Counted from the first letter of the stretch, positions 32,850 to 42,828 are shown. The stretch: DNA of 64,000 bases from UBA8514 sp034933685 (GCA_034933685.1 JAYFNB010000017.1:364045-428044), one strand, 5' to 3'. Numbers and translations: made by a program. The notes: generated by a model from the letters alone, not told the origin.

Positions 32850-33725
32850 TTACTTACCAAGCCAAGAGTTTATTTGTTCTTCATGACTGTTAACCCAATC
32901 TTTTGCAACATCGAGAGGATCTTTATCACTTTCTTCAATTGCACCCATTAAATCAGACAATACTTCATCTGTAAATTTAAAATTCTTGAATAACTCAGCT
33001 ACTTCTGGTAAATCTTCCTCAAATCCTTTCCTGCTGTATATATGAATATTTTCTGCATTTCCATATACATTTTTTGGGTCCTCCAATACTTTTAAATCCC
33101 AGCGTGAAAACATCCAATGCGGTGTCCACCCGGTAACAACAATTGCCTCATTCTTATCAATTGCCTTTTTTAAAGACGCTGTCATTGCTGGACCGCTTCC
33201 GCTAACCAATTGAAAGTCTAAATTATATTCATCAATTGCCTTCTCAGTGGCACTCATAATTCCAGCACCTGAATCGATTCCTATAATTTTACCATCAAAT
33301 AAGTCTTTGCTATTTTCTAACTCCTCAATACTGTTAATATCTAAATAAGATGGCACAACAAGGCCAATTAATGCATTTTCATAGCTAACACCTAAATCCA
33401 CTATATCATTACCGTATTTTTCTAGGTAATCTGAGTGTGTAACAGGAAGCCATGTGTCCAAGAAGGCATCGGTCTTTCCACTTGCCAGTGAAGTAAAAAT
33501 AGGCGCAACATCTGCTAATACCAATTCAACTTCGTAGCCCATTTTATCTTCTAGTATAGCTGCTGCAAGATTTGTCATTGCTATGCCTTCCGACCAGTTT
33601 ACATATCCAATTGTCACTTTCTTAGTTTCTGCATTAACTGCCTCATTTTTGCCTGCAGGTGAACAACCACTGACAATACTTGAAGTTAAAACTAATCCTA
33701 AAACTAATGATAAAAATTTCTTCAT
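32850..33725 (-). CDS. opuAC: glycine betaine/proline ABC transporter substrate-binding lipoprotein
   Basis: A 291-aa lipoprotein with lipobox IVSGC near residue 21 and an OpuAC fold. VTIGYVNWSEGIAMTNLAAAI, FLDTWLPVTHSDYLEKYG and GWTPHWMFSRWDLKVLEDP supply the Trp residues that cage quaternary ammonium ligands. It captures osmoprotectants or choline-type compounds outside the cell. It is last in the ATPase-permease-binding protein operon, 35 bp after the permease. The exact ligand is not decided by sequence. Confidence 0.92.
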   Translation of the reverse strand: MKKFLSLVLGLVLTSSIVSGCSPAGKNEAVNAETKKVTIGYVNWSEGIAMTNLAAAILEDKMGYEVELVLADVAPIFTSLASGKTDAFLDTWLPVTHSDYLEKYGNDIVDLGVSYENALIGLVVPSYLDINSIEELENSKDLFDGKIIGIDSGAGIMSATEKAIDEYNLDFQLVSGSGPAMTASLKKAIDKNEAIVVTGWTPHWMFSRWDLKVLEDPKNVYGNAENIHIYSRKGFEEDLPEVAELFKNFKFTDEVLSDLMGAIEESDKDPLDVAKDWVNSHEEQINSWLGK

Positions 33726-33760
33726 AAAATCCGCTCCTTTAATTATTATTTAATTCAAAA

Positions 33761-34603
33761 TTATTTGTTTCTTACACTTGAGCCCTTAGTCTTTCCAACA
33801 CTTTGCGTAATTCTATCTAGTATCATGGCAAGAATAACAACTGCCAAACCACCTTCAAAACCGTCTCCAATCTTCATTTGGGAAATACCTTTTAAAACTA
33901 CATCGCCAAGTCCGCCTGAACCAATCATTGCAGATATTACTACCATAGAAAGTGATAGCATAATAGTCTGGTTTAAGCCTGCTAAAATTGTAGGCATAGC
34001 CAATGGTATTTGTACCTTAAATAGCATTTGTTTTGGCGTTGCACCAAAGGACCTTGCTGCCTCTACAACATCAAATGGAACCTGTCTAATACCCAAACTT
34101 GTTAAACGTACTATTGGTGGCATTGCAAAAATAATTGTTGCAACAGCACCAGGCACTGGCCCTAAATCGAAAAAATATACTGCAGGAATTAAGTAAACAA
34201 ATGCGGGCATAGTCTGCATAAAATCAAGCACAGGACGCATAATTCTATTCAATCTATCACTTCTGGACATCCAAATTCCAAGTGGTAAACCGATAATAAG
34301 TGCGATTAGGGTTGCCGTTGTAACCAGGGCAAATGTCTTCATAGTCATATTCCATAATTCAATGCTTTTAATTAATAAACATCCAAATATCGCAAAAATG
34401 GCTGTTTTCCTTCCAGCTGTGAAGTAAGCAACAACTGAAATCAAAATTAGCATTACAACAAAAGGAATGCCAATGTAAATAAATTCAAATCCATTAATAA
34501 TAGATTCGATTGCATATTTTATTCCTTCAAAAAAGACAGCAAAATTATCAGTTAACCAATCCACGCCTTTTTCTACATAAAATCCTATAGGTAGTCTAAT
34601 CAT
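33761..34603 (-). CDS. opuAB: glycine betaine/proline ABC transporter permease
   Basis: A 280-aa permease of the ProW/OpuAB type. It has an N-terminal amphipathic segment, about six membrane helices and the EAA loop DVVEAARSFGATPKQMLFKVQIPLAMPTILAG. QTMPAFVYLIPAVYFF and MVVISAMIGSGGLGDVVLKG are family signatures. It overlaps the ATPase gene by 8 bp, which points to coupled translation. Confidence 0.94.
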   Translation of the reverse strand: MIRLPIGFYVEKGVDWLTDNFAVFFEGIKYAIESIINGFEFIYIGIPFVVMLILISVVAYFTAGRKTAIFAIFGCLLIKSIELWNMTMKTFALVTTATLIALIIGLPLGIWMSRSDRLNRIMRPVLDFMQTMPAFVYLIPAVYFFDLGPVPGAVATIIFAMPPIVRLTSLGIRQVPFDVVEAARSFGATPKQMLFKVQIPLAMPTILAGLNQTIMLSLSMVVISAMIGSGGLGDVVLKGISQMKIGDGFEGGLAVVILAMILDRITQSVGKTKGSSVRNK

Positions 34604-35789
34604 CTTCTTCCACCTCTCCCATTATTCCTGCGAGCACTGAAACTTTGAATATGATACCTAAAATTTTATGTTCCTCATCCACTACTACAACAGGATATCT
34701 AGAATTCATGAATAATGGTATGATATCTTGTATTAAAATGTCTGGGGAAACTACGCTTATATCACTATCAATTATCTCACTTAAATCATCCTTGTTTGAA
34801 TTAATTAAATTCATTGTGTCTTCTATAGTAACAATTCCCTTTAGCTTTCGTTGCTTATCAACAACGAATACGCTGGATAAATTTGCATCTTTCATTCTTC
34901 TTACTGCAATCCTGGCACCATCTTTGGAATACACAATAGTATCAACTTTTTTCATAATTGAACCTGCTGTTACTACTTTCACGCGGTTTACGCCCTGAAC
35001 AAATTCTTTTACATAATCATTTGCTGGGTGCCTCAATATTTCCTCAGGATTGCCAATTTGCACAATTTCTCCATCTTTCATAATAGCTATGCGATCACCA
35101 ATTTTTAAAGCTTCATCCAAGTCGTGTGTTATAAAAATAATTGTTTTTTGCATCTTGGATTGCAACGTAAGCAATTCATCTTGCATTTCTTTTCTAATCA
35201 ATGGATCCAATGCACTAAATGCTTCGTCCATAAGTAAAATGTCAGGGCTGGTTGCCAAAGCTCTTGCCAGACCAACGCGCTGTTGCATACCTCCGCTTAA
35301 TTCCGAAGGCATTGATTTTTCATAACCTTTTAGGCCAACTAGTTCTAGGGATTCCAGTGCTTTTTCATTACGCTCATTAATTCCTATCCCTTGTATTTCA
35401 AGGCCAAATGCTACATTTTCCGCTACACTACGGTGTGGCAGTAGGGCAAAATTTTGAAATACCATTCCTATTTTTTTTCGCCTAATTTCTCTTAATTGTA
35501 CTTTATCACATTTAGTTATATCTTGGTTATCAATGTATACCACACCACTTGTTGGTTCGATTAGACGATTAAGACATCTTATTAGAGTAGATTTACCGCT
35601 GCCAGATAATCCCATAACCACAAATATTTCTCCTTCTTCAACAGTAAAACTGGCATTATTAACTCCGATTCCGTGGTCTGTTTCTTTTAGTATTTGTTTT
35701 TTGGGTTTCCCATTTTTTAGCATATCCAACACTTTATGTGGTGATGGACCAAAAATTTTATACAGATTTTTTACTTCAAGTTTAGTCAT
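34596..35789 (-). CDS. opuAA: glycine betaine/proline ABC transporter ATPase with tandem CBS domains
   Basis: A 397-aa protein. Walker A is MGLSGSGKSTLIRC near 58-68, the signature LSGGMQQRVGLARAL, and Walker B ILLMDEAFSALDPL with the H-loop IFITHDLDEA. Two CBS domains follow at about 275-395 (VYSKDGARIAVRRMKDANLSS, VVSPDILIQDIIPLF). In OpuA, CBS domains sense ionic strength, so osmotic gating is expected. It heads the operon behind a TTGACA promoter and a GGAGGC site. Confidence 0.95.
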   Translation of the reverse strand: MTKLEVKNLYKIFGPSPHKVLDMLKNGKPKKQILKETDHGIGVNNASFTVEEGEIFVVMGLSGSGKSTLIRCLNRLIEPTSGVVYIDNQDITKCDKVQLREIRRKKIGMVFQNFALLPHRSVAENVAFGLEIQGIGINERNEKALESLELVGLKGYEKSMPSELSGGMQQRVGLARALATSPDILLMDEAFSALDPLIRKEMQDELLTLQSKMQKTIIFITHDLDEALKIGDRIAIMKDGEIVQIGNPEEILRHPANDYVKEFVQGVNRVKVVTAGSIMKKVDTIVYSKDGARIAVRRMKDANLSSVFVVDKQRKLKGIVTIEDTMNLINSNKDDLSEIIDSDISVVSPDILIQDIIPLFMNSRYPVVVVDEEHKILGIIFKVSVLAGIMGEVEEDD

Positions 35790-35856
35790 ATAAGTTATAG
35801 CCTCCTTTCGTTCTATTCAATGCAAATATCCACAGGTAATAAAAAAGACAAACAAG

Positions 35857-35880
35857 CAACTTTATAAAAAAACAAAGTTG
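35857..35880 (-). repeat. hairpin in the opuA leader
   Basis: CAACTTT and AAAGTTG are perfect 7-bp complements with a 10-nt A-rich loop, between promoter and start codon. A regulatory role is unproven. Confidence 0.5.
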
Positions 35881-35889
35881 TCACTTCGA

Positions 35890-35918
35890 AATATAACATA
35901 TATAAGCAAACATGTCAA
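35890..35918 (-). promoter_or_regulatory. promoter of the opuA operon
   Basis: On the minus strand TTGACA (35918-35913), a 17-bp spacer and TATATT (35895-35890). Confidence 0.8.
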
Positions 35919-36282
35919 CAAACATTGCATTACAAACAAAGTCTTAATTTTGTTTTTTATGATAAATTATCTATATATAATCTGTTTATAATTGAAAAGA
36001 ACAGTTTTTCTGTAAATAAAAAAAACACTCTAGTATTAGAGTGTTAGTGTGCGGAAAAAATATCTTAATATGCGTTTTTTTCTGCTAATATTTATTCGTT
36101 TCATAAGGCTTAGCAATAAATTTTCCTAAAATTTTTGTATAGTATAATTTGGTGAAGTGTGTTTAAAAGGGTGCGAAAAGCTTTGAGATTAAAAACTTTA
36201 GCACTCTTTTAATATGTTTTTCTATGCTAAGACAAACTGTTTATTATTAGAATAACAAAACTGAATATTTATTTCTGAACAG
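35919..36282. other. gene-free spacer with two minus-strand terminator-like hairpins
   Basis: No gene is seen. Two stem-loops followed by T-runs on the minus strand lie here: AACACTCTA/TAGAGTGTT at 36025-36046, then seven or more T, and a longer imperfect AAAAGGGTGC/GCACTCTTTT at 36165-36212. Both could end the dehydrogenase transcript coming from the right. Confidence 0.6.
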
Positions 36283-37377
36283 TTAGAAACCTGTTTTACC
36301 TAAAAAACTTTCCATATCAATTTTGAACTCGTTACAGATTTCTTTCATTTCTTTAAGGGTGTTCTCGTTTACAGGAATACCATCGCTAAGGCGAAGTGCA
36401 TAGGCTTCAACTTCCTTTTCACCATGAGTGTAAATTCTTGTTTGCCCCTCTGCCTTAGGGGACTGGCGAAGTTCTTCTAAATATGTGCTAAAATGTGCTT
36501 TAATAGCTGCTGGGTCACCGAAAAGATTAGGATTTATGGCAATAAAGCTGTGGCAAGTTCCGCTTGTTGAGCCAATATGCGTGTGGTTTGAGGTTAGACC
36601 CTGTGAAAGAATAGATGAGAAAATTTCTGCAATCATACCGAAGCCATAGCCTTTATGACCGCCGAATTTTTCAGTTGAGCCACCAAGAGGCAGAATGCCT
36701 CCGCCATTTTTTTCATTAATATTGTGAAGAATATCAGCAGTATCTGTGCTGGGTTGACCAGCTGAGTTAAGTGTCCATCCCTGAGGCAGGTCCTCTCCTT
36801 TTTTGTTATAAACTTCAACTTTGCCACGAGTTACAACGGTTGTGGATGCGTCAAAGAAAAAATCATAAGGCTGGGCAGGCATAGCAATTGCAATTGGGTT
36901 AGAACCAAGCATAGCCATTCTACCATATGTAGGCACCATAATGGCTTCGCTATTGGTAGTTGAAATGCCAATTAAGCCTTCATCACATGCTAATTTTGCA
37001 TAGTATCCAGCAATTCCATAGTGGTTGGAATTACGCACGGAAATGAGGCCAACACCATTTTTCTTAGCCATTTCTATTGCTTTTTTCATTGCAAAGTGCC
37101 CAACCAATTGCCCTACACCAAAATGGTTGTCAATAACGGCACTTATCGGTGTTTCATGAACGATTTCCCATTTGCTGTCCATATGAATTCTTCCATTTTT
37201 GATGGTTTTGTAATAAAGAACCATTCGTTGGACACCGTGGGATTCAATGCCGAACATATCACTCATAAGCAAAACGTCGGTAATAATTTTACTTTCATCA
37301 TCTGTAAAGCCGAATTTAGTAAATACATGGTTGCTGAATTTTTTCATGGTTTCGTACTGAATATTAACGTATGCCAT
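36283..37377 (-). CDS. malate/L-lactate dehydrogenase family oxidoreductase
   Basis: A 364-aa NAD(P)-dependent enzyme of the YlbC/ComC/MDH2 family, unrelated to classical malate dehydrogenase. Family motifs are DMFGIESHGVQRMVLYY (catalytic His), VRNSNHYGIAGYYA and LGSNPIAIAMPA. LPLGGSTEKFGGHKGYGFGM follows further on. Substrates in the family include malate, lactate, sulfolactate, ureidoglycolate and reduced imino acids, so the substrate is left open. The ATG after AGGAGG is used; an upstream in-frame ATG would add 33 unlikely residues. It is divergent from the DUF1576 gene. Confidence 0.92.
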   Translation of the reverse strand: MAYVNIQYETMKKFSNHVFTKFGFTDDESKIITDVLLMSDMFGIESHGVQRMVLYYKTIKNGRIHMDSKWEIVHETPISAVIDNHFGVGQLVGHFAMKKAIEMAKKNGVGLISVRNSNHYGIAGYYAKLACDEGLIGISTTNSEAIMVPTYGRMAMLGSNPIAIAMPAQPYDFFFDASTTVVTRGKVEVYNKKGEDLPQGWTLNSAGQPSTDTADILHNINEKNGGGILPLGGSTEKFGGHKGYGFGMIAEIFSSILSQGLTSNHTHIGSTSGTCHSFIAINPNLFGDPAAIKAHFSTYLEELRQSPKAEGQTRIYTHGEKEVEAYALRLSDGIPVNENTLKEMKEICNEFKIDMESFLGKTGF

Positions 37378-37428
37378 TTTCTTCCTCCTAAATATATGGG
37401 TTTTATTTATATACAATTCAATCAAAGG

Positions 37429-37457
37429 TTGACTACCTTTCACGATTATACTACAAT
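37429..37457 (+). promoter_or_regulatory. promoter of the DUF1576 gene
   Basis: TTGACT, a 17-bp spacer and TACAAT, in the divergent region between the dehydrogenase and DUF1576 genes. Confidence 0.65.
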
Positions 37458-37540
37458 ATTTTAGTATTGTAAGCATAAAAATTCAATTTATGCAAAAAAC
37501 TGCGCAACTCAATTCAGTGGGAAAAAGGAGTTTTAGGAAA

Positions 37541-38827
37541 ATGGACAGGGAATCCAGAAAGCATTATCAGTGGGTGTATTTTACGGCACTATGCATTGCC
37601 ATTGCGGGAGTTGTTATGGGAGATTACCGCACTATACCAGAAGGAATGAAAGCAATTTTTTACAGTAAAGCTATACTTATTACCGATTATATAGCACTTG
37701 CTGGTGTTGCGGCTGCATTTTTGAATGTTGCATTGGTAACATTTTTTTCAGCATTTTTGATGAAGCTGAATCATTTGCCAATGCATGGAAGAAGTCTTTT
37801 TACATTGGGGCTTATGGCTGGATTTGCATTTTTTGGTAAAAATGTTTATACAATGTGGTTTATTCTTTTGGGAAGCTTTTTACTTAGCGTTGTATGCAAA
37901 GAAAAATTTGGAAAAAATCTTATAAGCGGACTTCTGGCAACGTCCTTAGGCCCTATTGTGGGTGTTGCGTATCTGCACAACGGAATCACACCAATCTCTG
38001 TATTTTATGCACTTATTGCAGGTATTGTAATCGGTTTTGTAATACCATTGCTTGCGGCACACACAAACGGAATTTTGCGCGGCTTAAACCTTTATAACGC
38101 AGGTTTTGCGGTTGGATTACTTTCACTGGTAATGGTGCCTGTTATGATTGGTTTTAATTTTTCGTTTGAAAACGAGGGCTGTTGGTCAACGGGAAACAAT
38201 ACAAAGTTTGCAATTTTCTTATACATTACAGCACTGGTATTCATTTTAGCGGGGTACATAGCAGACAAGGAAAATGCTTTCAAAAATTATAAAACACTGC
38301 TTAAACGACCAGGTGTTGGAAAGGATGACCTTACTCAGCTTGACGGAATGGGTGCTGTACTTGTGAACATGGGTGTAAACACAATTATTTGCACTACTTA
38401 TGTTCTTCTAGTTCAGGGTGATTTAAATGGACCTACCCTTGGCGGAATTTTCACAATTATTGGGTTTAGCGGAAACGGAAAGCATGCTAAAAATATTATA
38501 CCTATTATTCTTGGAATTTTTATTGGTGCTGTAATTAGCCCTGGCTATTCGCCTGCAACCCCAGGAGTTCAAATGGCGGTATTTTTGGGAACAACACTTG
38601 CGCCAATGGCAGGCACATATGGATTTGCAGCAGGTATAATAACAGGAATTATTCACTCCTCGGCTGTGCTTAAAACAGGAATGCCCGCAGCAGGTGCAAA
38701 CCTTTATAACAACGGATTTTGCGGCGGAGTTGTATCAATTGTTTTGTATCCTGTATTCAGTAGATTTTTTAAGGAAAACACCTTTAGTGAACCGTCTGAA
38801 AGCAGAAGTAAACTACATAATCAGTAG
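37541..38827 (+). CDS. DUF1576 family membrane protein
   Basis: A 428-aa polytopic protein of the DUF1576 family, with about ten to twelve hydrophobic helices. Two related halves are seen, each with a LYNAGFAVG or LYNNGFCGG motif (RGLNLYNAGFAVGLLSL and AGANLYNNGFCGGVVSIV). That internal repeat suggests a transporter with inverted or tandem topology; the substrate is unknown. AAGGAG lies 10 nt before the ATG used here; an in-frame ATG at 37490 would add 17 residues. It is divergent from the dehydrogenase, and the pair may act on the same metabolite, which is inference. Confidence 0.87.
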   Translation: MDRESRKHYQWVYFTALCIAIAGVVMGDYRTIPEGMKAIFYSKAILITDYIALAGVAAAFLNVALVTFFSAFLMKLNHLPMHGRSLFTLGLMAGFAFFGKNVYTMWFILLGSFLLSVVCKEKFGKNLISGLLATSLGPIVGVAYLHNGITPISVFYALIAGIVIGFVIPLLAAHTNGILRGLNLYNAGFAVGLLSLVMVPVMIGFNFSFENEGCWSTGNNTKFAIFLYITALVFILAGYIADKENAFKNYKTLLKRPGVGKDDLTQLDGMGAVLVNMGVNTIICTTYVLLVQGDLNGPTLGGIFTIIGFSGNGKHAKNIIPIILGIFIGAVISPGYSPATPGVQMAVFLGTTLAPMAGTYGFAAGIITGIIHSSAVLKTGMPAAGANLYNNGFCGGVVSIVLYPVFSRFFKENTFSEPSESRSKLHNQ

Positions 38828-38887
38828 GTCGATGAAGAGCTTTCTATTGCATAGAACTAGTGTGTAACATAAATTCTCTTAATGATA

Positions 38888-38904
38888 GCTATGAAATTCA
38901 TAGC
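38888..38904. repeat. 17-bp palindrome upstream of the leu promoter
   Basis: GCTATGAA-A-TTCATAGC, perfect 8-bp arms, 35 bp upstream of the leu -35 box. It may be the end of the DUF1576 transcript or an operator. Confidence 0.5.
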
Positions 38905-38938
38905 ATAAAATTTGTAGAAAATTTATTTTAATTTTATG

Positions 38939-38967
38939 TTGACAACAAAGCACAAGTGTGGTAGATT
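38939..38967 (+). promoter_or_regulatory. promoter of the leu operon
   Basis: TTGACA, a 17-bp spacer and TAGATT, just upstream of the T-box leader. Confidence 0.8.
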
Positions 38968-38974
38968 AGTTTTC

Positions 38975-39297
38975 AACATCAATTGAATAGCTTTAACAAC
39001 ACTGTGAAGAGGAATAGTAAATTTCTTAAGATTTTCAGAGAGCTGCCGTGTGGTGCGAGGCAGTAATACAAGAGAAATTGAACTCGCCTTGGAGTGATTC
39101 GCTGAAAAAACAACCAATTACGGAATGTTAATAGGTGGAATCGGAGGTCAACCGTTATAATGACAGGATATACAGCAGAATTGATTAGGTTTACTGCCTG
39201 TATCCGTATTAAGTGTGTTCCTTTGGGAACAAATGAGAGTGGTACCACGGAGGTTATGCCCTTCGTCTCTATTATAGGAGACGAAGGGCTTTTTTTA
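38975..39297 (+). promoter_or_regulatory. T-box leader, leucine-type, of leuACDB
   Basis: Stem I apical signature CAGAGAGCTGCCGTGTGGTG is followed by specifier-loop context TTGAACTCGCC. CTC (39083-39085) is the candidate specifier, a leucine codon followed by a purine. The antiterminator core AGAGTGGTACCACGG is at 39236-39250, and the terminator GCCCTTCGTCTC/GAGACGAAGGGC (39258-39289) is followed by seven T. Uncharged tRNA-Leu should favour read-through into leuA. The motif is definite; the specifier call is by position. Confidence 0.94.
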
Positions 39298-39349
39298 TTT
39301 GAATTTCAAAGAAATATGAAAATAAGTAAAAGCGAAGGAGCAAAAAATT

Positions 39350-41008
39350 ATGATGAATTACACAAAGTACCGTCAATACCCAACAATGAATATGCCCAAT
39401 AGAAAATGGCCAAGTGCTATTATCACAAAAGCACCCATCTGGTGCAGCGTAGACCTTAGAGATGGGAACCAGAGCCTTGAAATACCAATGAGTCTTGAAG
39501 AAAAAATGGAGTTTTTTAACTTTCTGGTGAAAATAGGGTTTAAAGAAATAGAAATTGGTTTTCCAGCGGCAAGCGATACAGAGTTTGAGTTTGCCAGAAA
39601 GCTTATTGACGAAAAATTAATACCAGATGATGTTGTAGTTCAGGTGCTTACCCAAAGCCGTCCAGAAATTATTAAGAAAACTTTTCAAGCGTTAAAGGGT
39701 GCAAAAAAAGCAATCGTTCACCTTTACAACTCAACCTCAACCTTACAAAGAGATGTTGTTTTCGGCAACAGCATGGAACAGACAACAGATCTTGCAGTTG
39801 AGGGCGCAAAGCTTTTAATTTCTGAAGCGGAAAAAATACCTGAAACAGAATTCTATTTTCAATATTCACCAGAAAGCTTTACAGGAACAGAAATGGATTA
39901 CGCAGTTGAAATTTGCAATGCTGTAATTGATGTGATTAAACCAACAGCAAAAAAGAAGCTGATTATCAATCTTCCTTCCACTGTGGAAATGGCAACGGCA
40001 AATATATATGCAGACCAAATTGAATACCAGTGCAGTAAGCTTAATAACAGAGAAAATCTTATTGTCAGCCTTCATGCACACAACGACAGAGGCACTGCCG
40101 TAGCCGCAACAGAGCTTGCAATTATGGCAGGGGCAGACAGGGTTGAGGGGACTTTATTTGGTAATGGAGAAAGAACGGGAAACACCGATATTATGGCGGT
40201 TGCAATGAATATTTTCTCTCAGGGAATTGACCCGGAATTGGATTTTAGTGATATTGATTCTGCAGTGGAAATTTATGAAAGAACTACAAGGCTTGCAGTT
40301 CACCCAAGGCATCCATACGCAGGGGCTTTGGTTTATACAGCTTTCTCGGGTTCACATCAAGATGCAATAAGAAAGGGAATGGACAGAATGAAAGACCATC
40401 CAGACAACTGGGAAGTTCCTTACTTACCAATTGACCCTATGGATGTTGGAAGAACCTATGACCCTATTGTCAGGATTAACAGCCAGTCTGGCAAAGGTGG
40501 CGTGGCGTTTGTATTAGAGCAAAACTATGGCATGTTCTTACCAAGAGCCTTCCAGCAGGATTTCAGCCTTGTTATTACCAAACTTTCAGACAGGAGCCAT
40601 AAGGATGTTGCGCCAAGCGCCATAAGAAGCGTTTTCTTCGATACTTATGTTGACGGAAGAAACCCAATTTCTATTGAAAAGTATAGAGAAATTAATAAAA
40701 GTGACGACGAGGAGGTTACAGTTGAGGCAGAAATTACTTATCATGGACAGCCATTAACAATTTGTGGTTGTGGCAACGGTATTATTGACGCTTTTACCCA
40801 TGCATTGGAAAAGCATTTTGAGGTTAAACTTGAAATTAACGATTACCGTGAGCATTCCATGGAATATGGAACAAAGGCAAGAGCTATTTCCTATGTACAA
40901 ATTTCAGATGGCAGTGGAAAAATCGGTTTCGGTGCAGGAACATCAAGCAATATTATTAAATCATCACTTAGGGCAGTTGTAAGTGCGGTAAACAAAATTA
41001 TAGAGTAG
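39350..41008 (+). CDS. leuA: 2-isopropylmalate synthase
   Basis: Condenses ketoisovalerate with acetyl-CoA, first step of leucine synthesis. The 552-aa protein is of the longer LeuA2 type shared with fungi and actinobacteria: YRQYPTMNMPNRKWPSAII, then CSVDLRDGNQSLEIPM (metal-binding RDGNQ). HLYNSTSTLQRDVVF, SLHAHNDRGTAVAA and GTLFGNGERTGNTDI complete the barrel. A C-terminal LeuA regulatory domain (about 420-552) should bind leucine. AAGGAG precedes the ATG. It is the first gene behind the T-box. Confidence 0.96.
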   Translation: MMNYTKYRQYPTMNMPNRKWPSAIITKAPIWCSVDLRDGNQSLEIPMSLEEKMEFFNFLVKIGFKEIEIGFPAASDTEFEFARKLIDEKLIPDDVVVQVLTQSRPEIIKKTFQALKGAKKAIVHLYNSTSTLQRDVVFGNSMEQTTDLAVEGAKLLISEAEKIPETEFYFQYSPESFTGTEMDYAVEICNAVIDVIKPTAKKKLIINLPSTVEMATANIYADQIEYQCSKLNNRENLIVSLHAHNDRGTAVAATELAIMAGADRVEGTLFGNGERTGNTDIMAVAMNIFSQGIDPELDFSDIDSAVEIYERTTRLAVHPRHPYAGALVYTAFSGSHQDAIRKGMDRMKDHPDNWEVPYLPIDPMDVGRTYDPIVRINSQSGKGGVAFVLEQNYGMFLPRAFQQDFSLVITKLSDRSHKDVAPSAIRSVFFDTYVDGRNPISIEKYREINKSDDEEVTVEAEITYHGQPLTICGCGNGIIDAFTHALEKHFEVKLEINDYREHSMEYGTKARAISYVQISDGSGKIGFGAGTSSNIIKSSLRAVVSAVNKIIE

Positions 41009-41056
41009 TTGGTAGTTGGTAATGAAAATTTGAAAATTATAAGGAGGACGAATTAA

Positions 41057-42337
41057 ATGGGAATGACAATGACACAAAAAATACTGGCGGCACACGCAGG
41101 GCTTGAAAGCGTTAAGGCAGGGCAGTTAATACAAGCAAAACTGGATATAGTTATGGGTAACGACATTACAACTGCTGTAGCTATACCAGAATTTAAAAAA
41201 ACAGGTGCAACAGAGGTTTTTGATAAAGAAAAAGTGGTAATTGTATTAGATCATTTTACACCAAACAAGGATATAAAGGCAGCACAGCAATGTAAGTGTA
41301 GTAGAGAATTTGCATGGGAAAAGGACATAAAGCATTTTTACGATGTTGGAGAAATGGGCATTGAACATGCACTTCTTCCTGAAAAGGGAATAGTTGCACC
41401 AGGAGAAGTTATTATAGGTGCAGACAGCCACACATGTACATACGGCGCATTAGGTGCTTTTTCCACAGGTGTTGGCTCTACAGATATGGCAATTGGTATG
41501 GCAACAGGTGAAGCGTGGTTTAAAGTACCAAGTGCGATTAAATTTGTGCTTACTGGCAAGCCGGCTAAATGGATTAGTGGCAAGGATATTATTTTACACA
41601 TAATTGGCAAAATTGGCGTTGATGGTGCGTTATATAAATCTATGGAGTTTGTTGGCGACGGCATAAACCATCTTTCTATGGATGACCGATTTGCTATGGC
41701 AAATATGGCAATTGAAGCAGGTGCTAAAAACGGAATTTTCCCTGTAGATGACAAAACCATTGCATATGAAAATGACCACACAACAAAGAAGTATAAAGTT
41801 TTTGAGGCTGATGAAGATGCAGAGTATGATGAGGTAATTACAATTGATTTAAGCACATTGCGTCCTACAATTTCGTTCCCTCATTTGCCAGACAACACAA
41901 GAACCATCGATGAAGCCGAAAAAGAAAAAGTGGTTCTTGACCAAGCTGTTATTGGTTCATGTACAAACGGACGTTTAGAGGATATGAAAATTGCCGCAGA
42001 CATATTAAGAGGCAAAAAGGTACACAAGCGTGTAAGAACCATTGTAATTCCTGCAACGCAGCAGATTTATTTGGACTGTATTAAGCTTGGTTATGCGGAA
42101 GATATTATTAAAGCAGGTGCAATTTTCTCTACCCCAACATGCGGACCATGCCTTGGCGGTCACATGGGTATTCTTGCTGAAGGAGAAAGAGCAATTTCAA
42201 CAACTAACCGTAACTTTGTAGGCAGAATGGGTCATACAGAAAGCGAAGTTTACCTTGCAAGCCCAGCAGTTGCGGCGGCATCGGCACTGGTTGGATATAT
42301 TGCAGACCCAGAAAAAATTACAGGAGGTATGAACTAA
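41057..42337 (+). CDS. leuC: 3-isopropylmalate dehydratase large subunit
   Basis: Aconitase-family subunit that isomerises 2- to 3-isopropylmalate with LeuD. The 426-aa protein carries the [4Fe-4S] ligands in VIGSCTNGRLEDM and in TPTCGPCLGGHMG. Substrate motifs GADSHTCTYGALGAFSTGVGSTD are intact. The length is that of the short bacterial/archaeal LeuC type. GGAGG precedes the ATG. Its stop overlaps the leuD start by one base. Confidence 0.96.
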   Translation: MGMTMTQKILAAHAGLESVKAGQLIQAKLDIVMGNDITTAVAIPEFKKTGATEVFDKEKVVIVLDHFTPNKDIKAAQQCKCSREFAWEKDIKHFYDVGEMGIEHALLPEKGIVAPGEVIIGADSHTCTYGALGAFSTGVGSTDMAIGMATGEAWFKVPSAIKFVLTGKPAKWISGKDIILHIIGKIGVDGALYKSMEFVGDGINHLSMDDRFAMANMAIEAGAKNGIFPVDDKTIAYENDHTTKKYKVFEADEDAEYDEVITIDLSTLRPTISFPHLPDNTRTIDEAEKEKVVLDQAVIGSCTNGRLEDMKIAADILRGKKVHKRVRTIVIPATQQIYLDCIKLGYAEDIIKAGAIFSTPTCGPCLGGHMGILAEGERAISTTNRNFVGRMGHTESEVYLASPAVAAASALVGYIADPEKITGGMN

Positions 42338-42828
42338 TGGAGGCAAAGGGAAAAGTTTTTAAATATGGCGATAACGTGGATACAGACGTAATTATTCCTG
42401 CAAGATACCTTAATGTATCCAGTGGTGAAGAGCTTGCAAAATATTGCATGATTGATATTGATGCAGACTTTGTAAATAAGGCAAAAAAAGGGGATATTAT
42501 TGTTGCAACTAAAAATTTTGGTTGTGGTTCATCACGTGAACATGCACCATTGGCTATTAAATGTGCAGGCATCAGCTGTGTTATTGCTTCAACATTTGCC
42601 CGTATTTTCTACCGCAATGCAATTAACATTGGGTTACCTATTTTAGAGTGCGAGGAAGCGGCAAATGACATTAAAGCAGATGATGAGGTTAGTGTTGATT
42701 TTGCAACAGGGGTAATTACAAATGTTACAACAGGGAAAACCTATAAGTCAGAGCCTTTTCCTGATTTTATGCAGAAAATTATGGCCGAAGGCGGTTTGGT
42801 TAAATACACAAGCAGTAAAATAGGTTAA
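42337..42828 (+). CDS. leuD: 3-isopropylmalate dehydratase small subunit
   Basis: A 163-aa swivel subunit partner of LeuC. GKVFKYGDNVDTDVIIPARYL and KNFGCGSSREHAPLAIK are the family hallmarks, followed by IASTFARIFYRNAINIGLP. Translation is coupled to leuC through the overlapping stop and start, with GGAGG inside the end of leuC. Confidence 0.96.
   Translation: MEAKGKVFKYGDNVDTDVIIPARYLNVSSGEELAKYCMIDIDADFVNKAKKGDIIVATKNFGCGSSREHAPLAIKCAGISCVIASTFARIFYRNAINIGLPILECEEAANDIKADDEVSVDFATGVITNVTTGKTYKSEPFPDFMQKIMAEGGLVKYTSSKIG

Noticed and set aside
39160..39402. 80-codon open frame on the plus strand
   Set aside because: It spans the leucine T-box antiterminator and terminator.
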